Shown piece after piece: positions 36,169 through 43,546 of a stretch of DNA of 64,000 nt; the first letter of the stretch is position 1; the number at the start of each line of letters is the position of its first letter. A program made the position numbers and the translations under genes. The stretch is from the NCBI RefSeq assembly GCF_003460605.1, contig NZ_QTVN01000001.1:310001-374000 (forward strand), read 5' to 3'. The notes under the pieces were generated by a model, which was not told the origin of the DNA, did no database searches, and saw only the letters and a list, made by a program, of their open reading frames with translations. The stretch is from Ruminococcus sp. AF31-8BH. GTDB lineage: Bacteria; Bacillota; Clostridia; Lachnospirales; Lachnospiraceae.

Positions 36169-36572
36169 TATCGCACCTCCACTTTCTCTCTAACTGTTGT
36201 TTTAAGCGTTTCTGTCTCTGTAGTACGGATTTCCTCGGCTGATACATCAATACCATAAGTAGTCAAAATATCTGCCAGATGATTGATTGCTTTCTCCTCC
36301 TCGATACGATACATTTCAAGTGCCACAAGCAGGTTTTCCACCTGTTCCACCCATGCAGGCTTCATATCATATTTAGACCTGTATGTGACCATAATCTCGT
36401 CCGACTCAGCCTTATCCGCTGAATGTGCCAAAGCTTCAATAAGAGAAATCGTGTCTTCCTTGCTGCCACTTCTGAATGCGAACTGGACAACAAAGTTTTT
36501 CTCTTCCTCTGTAAACTGATGCTCCACACCATTCATTTCTGTTACTGCTTCATTTACTACTGCTAAATTCAT
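36168..36572 (-). CDS. Hypothetical ICE protein (134 aa)
   Basis: Family not recognised. A soluble, acidic helical protein (FTEEEKNFVVQFAFRSGSKEDTISLIEAL; EQVENLLVALEMYRIEEEKAINHLADIL). Its stop overlaps the start of the PcfB gene by one base, indicating translational coupling and a role in the mobilisation operon. Confidence 0.75.
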   Translation of the reverse strand: MNLAVVNEAVTEMNGVEHQFTEEEKNFVVQFAFRSGSKEDTISLIEALAHSADKAESDEIMVTYRSKYDMKPAWVEQVENLLVALEMYRIEEEKAINHLADILTTYGIDVSAEEIRTTETETLKTTVREKVEVR

Positions 36573-36581
36573 AAGTTCCTC

Positions 36582-37766
36582 CTAATCTGCCATGCTGTTT
36601 TCAAGCACAGCAATCTCAATGATCTCCTTCATCTTTTCCGCTGAAATGTTGTTGTTTATAAGCTCTACAAGCTGTGACTCAGTAAGTCCCTTTTCTATTG
36701 CACTCTTAATCTGCACAAGCTGCGCCGGAACAAGGTCTCCCGATGCAACCAGCTTTACAATGTCTGCTCTTGACTTTTTCTTAAATGACAGTCTTGCAAA
36801 AAGACTTGCCACTCCGCTGTTGCTGCTCTTTCTCACACTTCGCTCAATCGGAAGTCTCTGCACCACATTTCCAGTACCATCAACTACCGGAATCTGATAA
36901 TAGACCGGAATTCCATTTGCCACAGCCTGCATATTCTGAGGAACTGCAACTGTATCAACCATCTTTTTATCTGCCTGTGATACGGACTGGCTTTCCTGCG
37001 GCTCTGCCTTACTTTCTGCCTCTTTCTTATTCTCTGTGGCAACACTTATGATCTTATCTTCCAATGACTCTATTCTGTCTCCCATACGCTTCATCTCCTT
37101 ATCCTTTTTCTCAATATCATCCCTGAGTCTTGCAATCGTACTGCTTGCCTTATTCAGTTCATTCTGCTGACTGTTGATAAGAGCGTCCTTATCCTGGTTC
37201 TCCTTGACTAGACGCTCCCTGACTTCCTCGTCATCTTTGGAAGTTTCTATTTCAGAAAGCTTCTTATTCAGGGCATCATACCTTTCATTCTGATGATTGA
37301 TCTTTGCAACCACTTCATCCATCTGAGCTACAAGACTTTTCACATACTCTAAATCCTGTGGCATCTGCTCTTTGGCTTTATTAAGCTTATCTAATACCAC
37401 ATCAAACATCCTGCGCATGTTTACTGCTGTATCATCTTTTTGGACTACCTCTCTGATTGCATCAATCGGCACACCTTTTTCATAGTAATCCAATCCTGTC
37501 TGCATCTTAGGTGCTGCCATCCTGCTATCTTTCAGCAGCGTTAACAACTCTTCTGATACACCCTTATGCAGACATTTTGATAACACCTTCATCTGCTCAA
37601 TGTCATAACTTTTGTTAAGATACAGACCGATTTCATCATCAGTCAGTCCATATTCATAATCGCTTTTGACAAGAGCAATAACCTCACTGTCCATATGCTT
37701 ATTACGAAGAATCTGTATCTTTCTCTCAATCGCCATTTCACTTAATGGCTCTCTTTTTTCTTCCAT
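36582..37766 (-). CDS. Coiled-coil ICE protein (394 aa)
   Basis: Not a family I can name. The N-terminal ~130 residues contain repeated short helical units (LVKSDYEYGLTDDEIGLYL; YYEKGVPIDAIREVV). Residues about 150-250 are a long coiled coil (NKKLSEIETSKDDEEVRERLVKEN in part). The C-terminus repeats the same kind of helical unit (LVASGDLVPAQLVQIKSAIEKGLTESQLVELI). No membrane segment. It lies between the relaxase and PcfB genes and may be a structural or relaxosome accessory protein. Confidence 0.7.
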   Translation of the reverse strand: MEEKREPLSEMAIERKIQILRNKHMDSEVIALVKSDYEYGLTDDEIGLYLNKSYDIEQMKVLSKCLHKGVSEELLTLLKDSRMAAPKMQTGLDYYEKGVPIDAIREVVQKDDTAVNMRRMFDVVLDKLNKAKEQMPQDLEYVKSLVAQMDEVVAKINHQNERYDALNKKLSEIETSKDDEEVRERLVKENQDKDALINSQQNELNKASSTIARLRDDIEKKDKEMKRMGDRIESLEDKIISVATENKKEAESKAEPQESQSVSQADKKMVDTVAVPQNMQAVANGIPVYYQIPVVDGTGNVVQRLPIERSVRKSSNSGVASLFARLSFKKKSRADIVKLVASGDLVPAQLVQIKSAIEKGLTESQLVELINNNISAEKMKEIIEIAVLENSMAD

Positions 37767-37795
37767 ATATGCCTCCTAACCACTAAAAAAACAGC

Positions 37796-39238
37796 CTAAC
37801 GTACCGGCTGTTCTTTTCTGTCTCTTATTGTTTCTTTGTCATACTGCTTCTCTTCTGCCGAAGCTGATACCGTAAGTTCCTTCCATATTGATCTTCCAAG
37901 ATTAAGTTCCTTTGATACCGCCCGTTCTGCCTTACAGTCCTGTGCATACTTGCTCTCATATTTTTTTCTAAGACTCTCGACCTCTTCCACACTGTATCCC
38001 TGTGCCAGAAGCTCAGTGTTAAGCCTTTCCCATGCATTGTGCTCATCTTCAAAGAAGGTATCCCCACTCTGATAACACGATTCCGCATCATCAAGCCCCC
38101 GGATCTGTTCAGCCTTGTCAAAAATATCTTTGAATCTTTCCTTAGCCTTATAGGTCTTACTCTTTTCCTTTGATGCTTCTTTTTTCTTATCCGTCAGATT
38201 ATCAAGTACCGATACAAGTTCTTCCGCACTCTCAATCTTATGCCTTACCAGAAATAGATACTGCTCCTGCAGCTTATGCATCTTTCGGATATCATCCTTA
38301 TACTTCCATACCTGACTGTATGGCTTCTTTTTCAGCTTTCCAATCCGGTAAAGCTTTGCATAATATCTTTTCTGCAAGCCTGACATCTTCGCCCTGCGGT
38401 ATCTTTTGACATAGCACTTTACTATCGCTGCCTGTTTTTCCTCATTCTGTGACTGGTAAAAAGATAAATCTTCCTTAGCAATACGCTCCACAATAGCTTC
38501 CTGTGAATAATTCTCGCCAAGAGTCTTACATCTTCTGAATCTTGTCATCCCCTGTGGTCTGACTGCCAGATACTTTCCCTGCTTGACCTCATATCCTTTT
38601 TCCGACAGCAGTTCCAGAAATCCTCTGAAATCATTTGCCTGTAAAATGCAGGCATCCAAATCTCTTTTTATCATATCTGCCCACACAAAGCTGCCTTCAC
38701 GATATTCGCTCCAATCCTTATAATTCTCGTGCTGTTTCTCTTTGCTGCCATCCTCCACATCTATAATGGAAAGACCATACTCCTGACACAGCTTATTGGT
38801 AATCGGCTGGATATACTTTGCCCAGTCACCTTTCTCGTAGCGATACTTTTTCCCATCCACAAAGCTTACACTGTTAAATACAATGTGTGAATGAACATGG
38901 TCTGTATTATCATGAACCACAAATACCGCTTCATAGGCATCGCCAAGATATTCTGCTACAAACTTCTGTGTTATCTCAAAAGCCCTGTCCGGTTCCACCT
39001 CATCCTCTTTGAAGGAAAGAATGATGTGATACCCCTGTCGCTTGTCTGTTTTTCCAAACTGCTTCTTTGTATCCATCATCTGTTCAAAAGCCATATCTGC
39101 CTGACAGTTAACAGCTCCCACAAGTCTTCCTCTCTGAGTTTTCTCAGGATTCATCACATAATCCAGTGCCCGTTTCAAATGCCTTGCATGAAAAGAATTC
39201 CCGCTGTCCTTCATGTGAAGTATCTTACTGATTGCCAA
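37796..39238 (-). CDS. Relaxase (MobP/MobQ-type)
   Basis: A 480-aa DNA-nicking enzyme that starts ICE transfer at oriT. The metal-binding motif III is HDNTDHVHSHIVFN (about residues 108-121), motif II is GYHIILSF (about 69), and a candidate nucleophile is the Tyr in ALDYVMN (about 27). The C-terminal two-thirds is basic and helical. It overlaps the MobC gene by 14 bases. The presumed oriT region lies about 1 kb upstream. Confidence 0.9.
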   Translation of the reverse strand: MAISKILHMKDSGNSFHARHLKRALDYVMNPEKTQRGRLVGAVNCQADMAFEQMMDTKKQFGKTDKRQGYHIILSFKEDEVEPDRAFEITQKFVAEYLGDAYEAVFVVHDNTDHVHSHIVFNSVSFVDGKKYRYEKGDWAKYIQPITNKLCQEYGLSIIDVEDGSKEKQHENYKDWSEYREGSFVWADMIKRDLDACILQANDFRGFLELLSEKGYEVKQGKYLAVRPQGMTRFRRCKTLGENYSQEAIVERIAKEDLSFYQSQNEEKQAAIVKCYVKRYRRAKMSGLQKRYYAKLYRIGKLKKKPYSQVWKYKDDIRKMHKLQEQYLFLVRHKIESAEELVSVLDNLTDKKKEASKEKSKTYKAKERFKDIFDKAEQIRGLDDAESCYQSGDTFFEDEHNAWERLNTELLAQGYSVEEVESLRKKYESKYAQDCKAERAVSKELNLGRSIWKELTVSASAEEKQYDKETIRDRKEQPVR

Positions 39239-39557
39239 TCTTTACCACCGCCTCGCTGACAGACTGATTCAGCTTTTTCATATATGTCACAAGCTGTTCC
39301 TTATCTTTCTTGGAATACAGCTGTGCATTGCTGTTAAATACAATCTGATTGATGTTAATGCCGATTCGGTTTATCTCATTGATAAGCTCTTTAAGAAGTT
39401 TCCTTACTTCCGGATAATCATTTGGTTTCTGACTGATTAGAAGCCTGATATATTCGGCTTCATTCATTCCATTTGCCTTTGCCTTATCAGAAAGTACCTT
39501 CGCTTCCTGTGGCATAAGTCTTAGTGTTTTCCTTATACAATGAACTTTATCCGCCAT
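39225..39557 (-). CDS. MobC-like relaxosome protein
   Basis: A 110-aa ribbon-helix-helix-type accessory factor. RKTLRLMPQEAKVLSDKAKANGMNEAEYIRLLI is the DNA-binding start, followed by LKELINEINRIGININQIV, the characteristic MobC segment. MobC proteins bind oriT and help the relaxase melt and nick DNA. It is followed directly by the relaxase gene. Confidence 0.88.
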   Translation of the reverse strand: MADKVHCIRKTLRLMPQEAKVLSDKAKANGMNEAEYIRLLISQKPNDYPEVRKLLKELINEINRIGININQIVFNSNAQLYSKKDKEQLVTYMKKLNQSVSEAVVKIGNQ

Positions 39558-39561
39558 AGAA

Positions 39562-40083
39562 TCACCTTCCTCTCTTACCCGTACTGTATTCTCTTACTCC
39601 TTCTGCTACTGTTACAGCAACTTTTTCCAGTTCTTTATTACCCAGCTGGGCAATAACCCTGTCTGCAAGCTCTGTGGCAACTTCTATAAGTTCCTTACCA
39701 TAACAGGTTTTATCAAACAATCTGTCCAGTCTCTTTTCATCTGCTTTCAGACTTTCATACTTGCTCTGATACTCGTTATAGTCGTTAAAATCCTTTGGAT
39801 CACTCCTGTGTGCTTCCGCATCAAGTATCAGTTCATAGTTCCATTCACAGACAATATCTATAACATCATCTATCGGGTATGGTTCAATTTCACCATTCTC
39901 CTCAGCTACATCCTGCCTGTACATCTTCCCATCTGAATCTATGCCAATGGCATAATCATGTCCTTCCATATAGTTAAGCAGAATTGCAGCATCTTCTATC
40001 GAAGGGTTTAGTAAGATATCAAATGTGTCTGCCCAGGCAATAAGTTCCTCTGGTTCTGCGATTATTGTAAGTTCTTTATCCAT
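39562..40083 (-). CDS. Hypothetical acidic ICE protein (173 aa)
   Basis: Family not recognised. Strongly acidic (EENGEIEPYPIDDVIDIVCEW; SDPKDFNDYNEYQSKYESLKADEKRL) with a helical C-terminus. It is the first gene after the oriT-like region, 5 bases before mobC. Such a leading-region location would fit an accessory mobilisation or anti-restriction (DNA-mimic) role, but nothing proves either. Confidence 0.65.
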   Translation of the reverse strand: MDKELTIIAEPEELIAWADTFDILLNPSIEDAAILLNYMEGHDYAIGIDSDGKMYRQDVAEENGEIEPYPIDDVIDIVCEWNYELILDAEAHRSDPKDFNDYNEYQSKYESLKADEKRLDRLFDKTCYGKELIEVATELADRVIAQLGNKELEKVAVTVAEGVREYSTGKRGR

Positions 40084-40162
40084 TGCTTTCCTGCACCTCC
40101 CTTATCCGTGTTTTGTATATCTCTTCCACCCACACGCCTGTCTGAATCTCTTAGGTTTACGG

Positions 40163-40225
40163 CTAGATACGCATTAGAGACATCTCTGTCCTAATGCCAT
40201 CTAGTTAGGGAGAAAATCTCCCTAA
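40163..40225. other. oriT-like inverted repeats
   Basis: Nested arms CTAGAT/ATCTAG (40163-40204) and GCATTAG/CTAATGC (40171-40197) form one extended palindrome. A second perfect 8-bp stem, TTAGGGAG/CTCCCTAA (40205-40225), follows immediately. The site is intergenic, upstream of mobC and the relaxase, the usual place of oriT. The nick site was not recognised. Confidence 0.55.
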
Positions 40226-40243
40226 AACCCTCTGTTTATGAAA

Positions 40244-40457
40244 GTGGGGGCGCTTTTTGCCCCCACTTTGCTACTTTGGGGGCGCTTTCTGCCCCCATTT
40301 TGTTATTTTGGGGGCGCTTTCTGCCCCCACTTTTATTTTTACTTCAGTCCGGATTTTGTCGTGTCCAAATTGTGGGGGCACTTTTTGCCCCCACTTTGAC
40401 ATTTTGGGGGCGCTTTCTGCCCCCACTTTGCTGTTTTGGGGGCGCTTTCTGCCCCCA
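40244..40457. repeat. Six-hairpin GGGGGC array in two triplets
   Basis: Six stems of GGGGGC/GCCCCC type lie at 40244, 40277, 40309, 40372, 40405 and 40437 (start positions), each 21-23 bp. Spacing within each triplet is 33 then 32 bp. The two triplets (40244-40330 and 40372-40458) are direct repeats of about 87 bp differing at a few bases. CCGGATTTT/AAAATCCGG flank the second triplet (40350-40358, 40464-40472). No gene is convincing here. Confidence 0.92.
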
Positions 40458-40476
40458 CACATCAAAATCCGGTTTC

Positions 40477-41454
40477 TCATGCCCTGACTGGTTCATCTGC
40501 TCGCTTATTCATCCTGTTCAGATTAAGCTTTGCCGCTACAAGCCACTCGTTGTAATCCTTATATCCGGCTGGAGGCGGGCAGTCTTCTACCTCATATCCA
40601 AGCTCATAATACTTTCTCATAAGTTCAGCTGCCGCCTTCCGTCCCGGCTCATCTCCATCAAGGCAGAACCGGATGGAAGTAATCTGCGGATGTTCTCGAA
40701 GAAATGTCTCAAGCGGGGCATCTGCAAGCATTCCAAGTGCCAGCTTATTTGATTCATAATCCGTGAAGATATCAACATAACTCATAAGGTCGATTGCTGC
40801 CTCAAATACTACAAGCTCTGTACTGTTAACATTTACTACATTAAATCCATAGTTTTTATCATTGCCTGTGACATCACACTTGAATGGCTTGCCCTGCTTA
40901 TCAAACACGCCCCTCATACTTGCAAATCTTGTCACTCCATTTTTATCATTTCCCTTGAAAACAACATTGTGGTAATGCCTGCTCTCATAAATCAGTCCGT
41001 CTTTTAAAAAAAGATCTATGACTGCTCTGCTGATTCCTCTCTCCTGATTCAGATATGAAATAAGATAGGAATTATCTCCTGCCGGTTCCGGTAGGACAAA
41101 CGGCTTTCTCTCCTCTGCCTGCTTCTGTGATACCTGATGAACAAGTGGTTGCTTTACAGGATTCTCGATTCTTCTGTATCCTGCAAAGTCCAGAAGCCAG
41201 AACACAGCCTCTTTTACACTCATTCCACAAAATACCCGTAAGAAATCTATCTGTGAGCCGCCATTGTTGCCTTTGTCAAACTGCCTTGACCATCTGTACC
41301 AATGGCTTCTGTTATAGATACGGATGGAATCCATCTCCTTTAAAGTGTGGTATTTGCCAATCCTCTTTACTGTATACCCAAGGCTTTCTGCAACTGCACA
41401 CAGGTCAACACTCTTTGCTATGACAAGCTCTTCATCCGTAAATCTTCCATCCAT
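40477..41454 (-). CDS. DUF3991/Toprim-domain protein (primase-like)
   Basis: A 325-aa protein. The N-terminus has VAESLGYTVKRIGKYHTLKEMDSIRI and WSRQFDKGNNGGSQIDFL, as in DUF3991. The Toprim core follows: ELVVFEAAIDLMSY (catalytic Glu) and IRFCLDGDEPGR (DxD). Such proteins occur in ICEs and plasmids and may synthesise primers or process DNA after transfer. Its 3' end abuts the hairpin array. It starts 4 bases after the RadC-like gene. Confidence 0.88.
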   Translation of the reverse strand: MDGRFTDEELVIAKSVDLCAVAESLGYTVKRIGKYHTLKEMDSIRIYNRSHWYRWSRQFDKGNNGGSQIDFLRVFCGMSVKEAVFWLLDFAGYRRIENPVKQPLVHQVSQKQAEERKPFVLPEPAGDNSYLISYLNQERGISRAVIDLFLKDGLIYESRHYHNVVFKGNDKNGVTRFASMRGVFDKQGKPFKCDVTGNDKNYGFNVVNVNSTELVVFEAAIDLMSYVDIFTDYESNKLALGMLADAPLETFLREHPQITSIRFCLDGDEPGRKAAAELMRKYYELGYEVEDCPPPAGYKDYNEWLVAAKLNLNRMNKRADEPVRA

Positions 41455-41458
41455 GCTT

Positions 41459-41998
41459 TCACCTTGCCTTTCCCTGCTCTGCTACAAGCGGTGACTTGAT
41501 ATCAAGTGTCCGGTAATCTGTGCTCAAGGTAATCTTAGGATTATCAATCATGCCTTTTTCCCTGAAACTGAAAAATTCACGATTGTCTCCACCGACTATG
41601 ATATGATCAATGAGCGGTATTCCCATCAGTTCACACAGCTTGTTCATGCGGTCTGTCATCATCGTGTCTGCCTTGCTTGGGAATACATTTCCGGATGGAT
41701 GACAATGGATTAACATCATGCTTGCAGCATTGCTTAAGATACTTGATTTAAACAGCTCTCTCGGATGTGCCATTGCCTCATTTAAAGAACCAACACTTGC
41801 AAAATGCACATTGATAGGTTTTAAATCTGACCTTAGATTGACCACACACACTACTTCCCTGTCAAACTGGCACATACAGTCTCCCATGACAGCAGCTATA
41901 TCCGCCGGATTATTAAAGGTGTGCTCCGAATAAATCGGAGCATCCTTTACAAGTCTTACCGAAACCACATCAAGCTTGAAGTCATTCTTCTTTGGCAT
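41459..41998 (-). CDS. RadC-like JAB-domain protein
   Basis: Start at 41998 (GAGGCGG upstream) rather than 42043; the product is 179 aa. The JAMM/MPN+ metal site is complete: a glutamate in the early core, LIHCHPSGN and the following SKAD aspartate. RadC-family proteins on mobile elements have no settled biochemical role. The start overlaps the small gene upstream by 17 bases in another frame. Confidence 0.88.
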   Translation of the reverse strand: MPKKNDFKLDVVSVRLVKDAPIYSEHTFNNPADIAAVMGDCMCQFDREVVCVVNLRSDLKPINVHFASVGSLNEAMAHPRELFKSSILSNAASMMLIHCHPSGNVFPSKADTMMTDRMNKLCELMGIPLIDHIIVGGDNREFFSFREKGMIDNPKITLSTDYRTLDIKSPLVAEQGKAR

Positions 41999-42098
41999 CA
42001 GACACCGCCTCCTCTCCAAACTCGACACGGATAACAAAGTCACCTTTCTGGCTGTTTATGAGAGCAATGAGTTCTTCCATTGTAAGTTCCTGCTCCAT
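41982..42098 (-). CDS. Small ICE protein (38 aa) overlapping radC-like gene
   Basis: MEQELTMEELIALINSQKGD, then FVIRVEFGEE..., ending AKEE. TAGGAGGCAG lies just before the ATG, a strong site, and the stop overlaps the next gene's start region, which contains that gene's ribosome site. The conserved feel of GDFVIRVEFGEE suggests a real, small family. Function unknown. Confidence 0.65.
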   Translation of the reverse strand: MEQELTMEELIALINSQKGDFVIRVEFGEEAVSDAKEE

Positions 42099-42107
42099 AA
42101 CTGCCTC

Positions 42108-43103
42108 CTATCTGGACTTTTCCTTAGAGTCATATACAAGCGGTGGTTCTGCCACAATGCCATCGAGTCTCTTATTCGGAGTGTCTGTAGCAAGTGTGAG
42201 CTTTCTTAAATCCTTATCATAGTGATATACCTGATTGGAAAGTCTCTCATCGAGGTCTACAGCTTCCATGTTGACCTGTACAACCATTTCTGCAAGTTCC
42301 TCCGGGCTTCCCATTTCTGAGGATACGGCAAGCACCTCATGCACACTTGAAGGTAAGATATAAAGATCACTGCCAAGGTTTTCTGCCAAATCATGCAGTT
42401 CATTCTCATAGAGCATATTTACCGCACCATTAATACCTTTACTGTTGGAAATCACCCACAATGTCTGCTCCGGTGGAATCTCTCCAATCATCATCTCTGC
42501 AATCTCTTCCGGCATGCCATCCTTTAAAAACATATCCTTCATCACATCATTCATGCTTCTTACCGTAGGCGGGAAAAGTCTTCTGGTATTCTCCGCAGCA
42601 CACTTAAACAGCTGTTCCTCATTCATTCCGAGTCTGCCAGCAAGTTCATCGGTAACTTTTGTACTCTGAATACCATTCTTATCTTCATTAATCACTACTC
42701 TGTACACAATAGAGAGATCCTGGAACTCCCTGTGCGGAACCTTCTCCAAAAACGACTTATTCTGCTGTGTATTGATAATCTGAAACACAACCCTTTCACT
42801 GGCATCTTTTAAGATGCTATCCACACTAACCGGTGGAATCTCTTCAAATGCTTTCACCATAACATCACAGGCTCCCATAATTGTCTGTTCCAAGTCCTCA
42901 CAGTTCTGATATCTCTTATACATATCGTTGATATAAATGGTAGGTGAGATATGCTTGCCCTCTTCTCTGAGGCTTAACCCATCAAGAGTCATATTTACCT
43001 TTTCAACAGGTGCAGTCACAACCTCCATCCCTTTGTACTTCTCCGGCATATAATCCAGAAACTTTTCCTTTACTACTTCCTTAAAAATCTCATAATTCAT
43101 CAT
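42108..43103 (-). CDS. DUF5688-family protein
   Basis: A 331-aa soluble protein with MNYEIFKEVVKEKFLDYMP at the start, PHREFQDLSIVYRVV in the middle and NELHDLAENLGSDLYILPSS-VHEVL near residue 240, as in DUF5688, a family typical of clostridial mobile elements. No enzymatic motif is visible. AAGGAGGAACC precedes the start. It follows an XRE regulator by 14 bases. Confidence 0.75.
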   Translation of the reverse strand: MMNYEIFKEVVKEKFLDYMPEKYKGMEVVTAPVEKVNMTLDGLSLREEGKHISPTIYINDMYKRYQNCEDLEQTIMGACDVMVKAFEEIPPVSVDSILKDASERVVFQIINTQQNKSFLEKVPHREFQDLSIVYRVVINEDKNGIQSTKVTDELAGRLGMNEEQLFKCAAENTRRLFPPTVRSMNDVMKDMFLKDGMPEEIAEMMIGEIPPEQTLWVISNSKGINGAVNMLYENELHDLAENLGSDLYILPSSVHEVLAVSSEMGSPEELAEMVVQVNMEAVDLDERLSNQVYHYDKDLRKLTLATDTPNKRLDGIVAEPPLVYDSKEKSR

Positions 43104-43117
43104 ATTACGGTTCCTCC

Positions 43118-43462
43118 TTAATCTAAATTGTCGTATAAAATCCCTTCATCATCGGGATCTGCATGTTTCCTGTAGCTGTAGTCTTCATCTATCCCCTCAT
43201 CCGGAATTAAATGACCTCTTTTCTTTCTGTAATAATTCTTCAAAAACATACATTTTCTGCAATCTTCACAGAACAATTCTTCCGGTTCTACTCCCAGAGC
43301 TGCAGCAATTCTTTTCAGTGTTCCTGTCTTAGGGGTTCTCGAACCATTCTCGTACTGGGCAATCCTTACATCCCCACGATTCATAAAGCCACATTTTTCT
43401 CCTAATTCCCTGAGCGTCAGCTTCTGCTGTTTTCTGTAATATCTGATTCTTTCTCCAACCAC
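43118..43462 (-). CDS. XRE-family regulator with Cys cluster (114 aa)
   Basis: Residues 1-60 are a Cro/CI HTH (IRYYRKQQKLTLRELGEKCG, then AQYENGSRTPKTGTLKRIAAALGVEPEELF). It is followed by CEDCRKCMFLKNYY, a three-Cys motif which could bind a metal or sense redox state, and an acidic tail. It lies between the adhesin and DUF5688 genes and may regulate the mobilisation operon. Confidence 0.82.
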   Translation of the reverse strand: MVGERIRYYRKQQKLTLRELGEKCGFMNRGDVRIAQYENGSRTPKTGTLKRIAAALGVEPEELFCEDCRKCMFLKNYYRKKRGHLIPDEGIDEDYSYRKHADPDDEGILYDNLD

Positions 43463-43490
43463 TTTCGTTTCCTCCGTAAAACTAAAATGA

Positions 43491-43523
43491 CAGGGAACAT
43501 AAGTCTTAGGCTTACATTCCCTG
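43491..43523 (-). terminator. Stem-loop after the adhesin gene
   Basis: CAGGGAA.../...TTCCCTG with inner GTAAG/CTTA(T)G pairing, 24 bases after the adhesin stop. The T run is short, so termination may be partial. Confidence 0.55.
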
Positions 43524-43546
43524 CCGGGTTAATAGTTCTTTAATTG

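Noticed and set aside
40244..40457. CRISPR array
   Set aside because: Repeats are short self-complementary stems with spacers of only about 10-12 bp that are themselves similar, and no cas gene is nearby.
40257..40752. Reading frames through the GGGGGC array with repeated Trp-Gly-Gln-Lys or Pro-rich peptides
   Set aside because: The repeats in the peptides simply follow the DNA repeats; there is no ribosome site, and one frame runs antisense into the Toprim gene.
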